Positions 61,601 through 64,000 of a stretch of 64,000 bases of DNA are shown in pieces (position 1 is the first letter of the stretch; each line of letters opens with the position of its first letter). The DNA is from Anaeramoeba ignava. Lineage: Eukaryota; Metamonada; Anaeramoebidae. A program made the position numbers and the translations under genes. The stretch lies in the NCBI GenBank assembly GCA_028826165.1, contig JAPDFW010000011.1, forward strand, positions 251,001 through 315,000, in the 5' to 3' direction. A model generated the notes under the pieces. It had not been told where the DNA came from. It ran no database searches and saw only the letters and a program-made list of their open reading frames with translations.

Positions 61601-63573
61601 TTTCAATTCACAATCTTTTTCATCATCTTCCAAATTTTTTTCAAAAAAGAAAAATAAAAGTTTAGATGAAACTTTCAAAAGTCAAGGGTTTAAATAAAAA
61701 AAAGGTTTAAAATTTTTGCAAAAGGTTTAAATATTTTTGCAAAAGGTTTAAATATTTTTGCAAAAGGTTTAAATATTTTTGTAAAAGGTTTAAATATTTT
61801 TGCAAAAGGTTTAAATATTTTTGCAAAAGGTTTAAACCAAAGTTGAAAAGGTGTAAATTAAATATTAAATATAATATAAAATTAAATATAAAATTTAATA
61901 TAAAAATTAAATATAAAAATTAAATATAAAAATTAAATATAAAATTAAATATAAAATTCAATATAAAATTAAATATAAAATTCAATATAAAATTAAATAT
62001 AAAATTAAATATAAAATTAAATATTAAATTAAATATAAAATTTAATATAAAATTAAATATTAAATTAAATATAAAATTAAATATAAAATTAAATATTAAA
62101 TTAAATATAAAATTTAATATAAAATTAAATATAAAATTCAATATTAATTAAATATAAAATTCAATATAAAATTTAATATTATTAGAAATTTTAGCAACAA
62201 TCCACGATCTTGAAAAAACAAATCAATTTAGTTCTACTCCTGATTCAAATGAAAATAATAAAAAACAAAAAAGAAGAGTTAGATTTTCTTTTGATGGACA
62301 AAATAAAACAAATGATTTCAAAGTTGATGAAATTAACGCTAATGAGAATGATAATGATAATATTAACTTTCAAAAAATAAGTGAATCTAATGAAGATGAA
62401 ACACAATCAGGATATAAAGAAGATCGGCATGTTCGTTTTAATATTCCACAAGAAAATCAAAATGAAAACCAAAATAATAAAGAAAATCAAAATCAAAATC
62501 AAAATCAAAATCAAAATGAAAATCAAAATGAAAATCAAAATAAAGAAAATCAAAATCAAAATAAAAATCAAAATCAAGATGAAAATTCAGATGAAATTGA
62601 AATTGATTTAAATCAAAAAATTACTGATGATTTTTATTATCATGAAAATTCTAATTTAATTGAAGAAAAAAATTTAGAGGATTTAATTAAACAAAATTCT
62701 GATTCAGGATCTGATCAAGAATCAATGGAAGCAAAAATTCGTTTTGTTGAACAATTTTTATTATCAGGAAAATCATTAGAAAGTAATTCTGAAGATGAAT
62801 CAAAAAGCAATTCAAATGAAAAATTAAATCAAGATTCAAATGAAAATTTAATTGAGAATCTAATTTCAAATCGAGATTCAGATGAAAATTTAAATGAAAA
62901 TCAAAATCAAGATCAAGATGAAAATTTAAATCAAAATGAAAATGAAAATTTAAATGAAAATCAAAATTCAGATGGAAATGAAAATCAAAATTCAAATGAA
63001 GATGAAATTGAAAGATCAATTCAAGAATCATTTGAAAAATTAATTTTAGAATCAATTCAAGAATCAATTCAAAATTCAAATGAAGATTCAAATGAAGAGT
63101 TACAAGAATTAAAAGATATAAATGATTTAAATGAACTACTTGAAAAACAAAATCCAAAAGAAGATGAAATTAAAAATGAAATTAAAATTGAAAATGAAAA
63201 TCAAAATGAAAATCAAAATGAAAATGAAAATGAAAATGAAAATGAAAATGAAAATGAAAATCAAAATGAAAATCAAAATGAAAATGAAATTAAAAATGAA
63301 AATCAAATTAAAAATGAAAATGAAAATGAAAATCAAAATCAAAATCAAAATGAAAATGAAAATCAAAATGAAATTGAAAATCAAAATCAAATTAAAAATG
63401 AAAATCAAATTCAAATTGAAATTGAAAATCAAAATGAAAAACAAGATTTGGAATTTTTAATAAAACAAAGTCCAAAACCAAAAAAATCAAAAGCTAATAA
63501 AACTTCAAATTCACCAAAAAAAGTTAGATTTGAAAAAAAAGTTCGATTTCAATTTTCAAGTGATGATGATTAA
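58601..63573 (+). CDS. PTEN-like pseudophosphatase (catalytic Cys to Ser) with C2 domain and RVxF-rich tail
   Basis: Eight exons: 58601-58761, 58845-59064, ~59419-59526, 59594-59738, 59969-60021, 60109-60222, 60307-60469 and 62186-63573; 783 aa, phases consistent. It has a basic N-terminus (KFGKKKKSQNK, like the PTEN PIP2-binding motif), then a phosphatase fold strongly like PTEN (VMSFPATKIEG, YLDEKHLNKYKVYNLCSEKS, YDTSKFHKRVEMFPIEEDHP). The signature loop reads HSKTGN|RRTS where PTEN has HCKAGKGRTG. The nucleophile codon is TCT, not TGT, so PIP3 phosphatase activity should be absent. A C2 domain follows (VSVHTLNGKLLYSS, PVPLIGDYKITFYN, ELDSFDKKHQ). The last exon adds an acidic Asn/Glu-rich tail of ~460 residues with four RVRF/HVRF/KVRF motifs, candidate PP1 docking sites. 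The last intron holds a transposon. Confidence 0.85.
59065..59417 (+). repeat. intron satellite, (AAAATT)n
   Basis: Second intron of the PTEN-like gene (GTATTT donor, ATAG acceptor). The first ~60 bases are mixed; the remainder is AAAATT hexamers. It interrupts the phosphatase signature loop between Asn and Arg. Confidence 0.88.
60520..60831 (+). repeat. intron repeat left of the transposon, AATATAAAATTA units
   Basis: 12-13-bp words AAATATAAAATT and CAATATAAAATT in the last intron of the PTEN-like gene. The same words resume on the right side of the element (61856-62175), so the transposon inserted into a pre-existing satellite intron. Confidence 0.85.
60832..61025. repeat. left terminal inverted repeat with seven 21-bp subrepeats
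   Basis: Starts CACCTTTTCAAC and ends TTTAAACCCTTG. Subrepeat six carries ACAAAA instead of GCAAAA. Confidence 0.88.
61076..61442 (+). pseudogene. transposase remnant
   Basis: Two overlapping short frames. The second (61188-61442) contains FLSSYSPFLNRGENVYLTVK, resembling the DDE_3 signature 'lPpYSPfLNPiEnvws.wK' of IS630/Tc1-type transposases around the third catalytic acidic residue; the Pro-Ile of NPIE is Arg-Gly here. No first Asp motif is recognised and stops interrupt the frames, so the copy should be non-autonomous. Confidence 0.5.
61683..61853. repeat. right terminal inverted repeat with six 21-bp subrepeats
   Basis: Reverse complement of the left arm, from CAAGGGTTTAAA to GTTGAAAAGGTG. 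It has one subrepeat fewer, and its variant subrepeat (GTAAAA) is third from the outer end rather than sixth. Confidence 0.88.
61856..62175 (+). repeat. intron repeat right of the transposon
   Basis: Continuation of the AAATATAAAATT array up to the ATTATTAG acceptor at 62185. Confidence 0.85.
62480..63465 (+). repeat. coding AATGAA/AATCAA repeats (Asn-Glu-Asn-Gln)
   Basis: Hexamers AATCAA and AATGAA within the last exon of the PTEN-like gene encode NQNENE-type low complexity. The other frames and the opposite strand stay open only because of the periodicity. Confidence 0.85.
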
Positions 63574-63802
63574 AAAATAAAAAGAAATAAAAAGAAGAAA
63601 TTTAAAAACAGAAAAAAGTTAAAAAAGAAAAATAATAATAATAAAAAAACCATTTTGTTTTCAAATCAAAATTGTTTTTATTTTTGTTTTTTTTATTTGA
63701 TTCAAAATTGATTCCAAAAAAAAATAATAAATCAAAAATTATTTAATTTTGGATTTTGATTTTCAATTTTAATTCAATTTTTAATTCAATTCAATTTTTA
63801 AT
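63574..63802. other. convergent intergenic region
   Basis: Between the 3' ends of the PTEN-like gene and the partial minus-strand gene. A/T-rich with TTCAATTT repeats. No gene is seen. Confidence 0.5.
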
Positions 63803-64000
63803 TTAATTTAATTTAAAAGAAAGATTATCAAACCAATTATTAAAATCTTGAGTTGAATTAAAAGAAAAAAACCATTCTTTAGAATCACCAAGTGTTAAAC
63901 AAATTATTTTTTCTCTTTTCTTAAAAATATCCATAAATTTTGTAGAATTTATCAATTCTTTATTTTTAGAATTAAAGAAAATATCTTCATTAAAAGCAGT
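63803..64000 (-). CDS. PH-domain-like protein, 3' end only (runs off the window)
   Basis: 65 in-frame codons and a stop, open to the window edge. FKKREKIICLTLGDSKEWFF followed by SFNSTQDFNNWFDNLSFK looks like the last strands and C-terminal helix of a PH domain, with the near-invariant Trp in NNWFDNL. The stop follows the helix directly, so the PH domain is at the C-terminus. The N-terminal part is outside the window. Confidence 0.55.
   Translation of the reverse strand, partial: TAFNEDIFFNSKNKELINSTKFMDIFKKREKIICLTLGDSKEWFFSFNSTQDFNNWFDNLSFKLN

Larger units (their letters stand above)
60832..61853. mobile_element. 1022-bp TA-flanked inverted-repeat transposon (Tc1/mariner/IS630-like, decayed)
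   Basis: Ends CACCTTTTCAACTTTGGTTT and its exact reverse complement, flanked on both sides by a TA dinucleotide (60830-60831 and 61854-61855), as expected for TA-target DDE transposons. Long inverted arms (194 and 171 bp) carry 7 and 6 direct copies of a 21-bp word centred on AAACCTTTTGCAAAAAT. The interior holds broken transposase-like frames. The arms would fold into a hairpin. The element lies in the last intron of the PTEN-like gene. Confidence 0.85.

Noticed and set aside
60832-61853. Viral or rolling-circle (Helitron) origin of the inverted-repeat element
   Set aside because: Matching terminal inverted repeats plus TA on both flanks fit cut-and-paste DDE elements; no Rep/helicase or viral gene is present.
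61920-62141. Minus-strand MNFIFNFILNF hydrophobic ORF
   Set aside because: Translation of the AAATATAAAATT intron repeat; no evidence of a gene.
62186-63573. Independent acidic-tail gene starting at 62725
   Set aside because: The frame is open back to a good acceptor at 62185, splices in phase to the PTEN C2 exon at 60469, and has no upstream TCATTTTT tract.

Overview
The window is eukaryotic nuclear DNA of extreme A+T content. It carries spliceosomal introns (GT donors such as GTAAAT, GTAAAA and GTTAAT; TAG/AAG acceptors), one nuclear-type tRNA-Ser gene, and very low-complexity introns and spacers. The protein set (RCC1-BTB proteins, BTB/TLDc proteins, PH-coiled-coil proteins, Asn/Gln-rich tails) and an initiator-like TCATTTTT motif before most start codons suggest an anaerobic metamonad-type protist. 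My best guess is an Anaeramoeba-like amoeba. This rests on recollection of protein style, not on a database search.

Layout: 0.2-4.7 kb holds a THEP1-like NTPase, a cyclin and a PAS-coiled-coil protein. 4.9-10.8 kb is a dynamin (GTPase, stalk, PH, GED) split by huge repetitive introns. 11.2-15.0 kb holds an HSP20, a TLDc fragment and a frameshifted BTB-coil-TLDc gene. 15.4-22.3 kb is a BTB-BACK protein that appears fused through DDWGNN repeats to a degenerate DEAD-box helicase; two copies of one ~145-bp satellite flank it. 22.4-25.6 kb is a Crinkler/RHS-like NTPase with a nuclease-like domain. 25.7-31.3 kb is a tandem trio of RCC1-BTB-BTB genes, two with CaaX tails. 31.3-36.7 kb is a 14-exon gene for a ~1358-aa protein I do not firmly recognise. 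37.3-40.6 kb is an OXR1/NCOA7-type LysM-GRAM-TLDc gene. 40.7-44.2 kb is a PH-coiled-coil protein. tRNA-Ser(GCT) lies at 44.2 kb. 44.4-56.6 kb is a complete TRRAP/Tra1 pseudokinase gene. 58.6-63.6 kb is a PTEN homologue whose catalytic Cys is Ser; it has a long acidic tail with RVxF motifs, and its last intron carries a ~1-kb TA-flanked inverted-repeat transposon. A partial PH gene closes the window.

Two themes run through the region. First, most long introns and spacers are filled with their own private AT satellite. Second, many genes are broken by single-base indels, mostly in A/T runs or repeats. These could be assembly errors, young pseudogenes or recoding; the sequence alone cannot decide. 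Exon models were built by hand from splice motifs and reading-frame continuity. They are phase-consistent except where a frameshift is stated. No operon logic applies; genes sit 50-200 bp apart with independent promoters.
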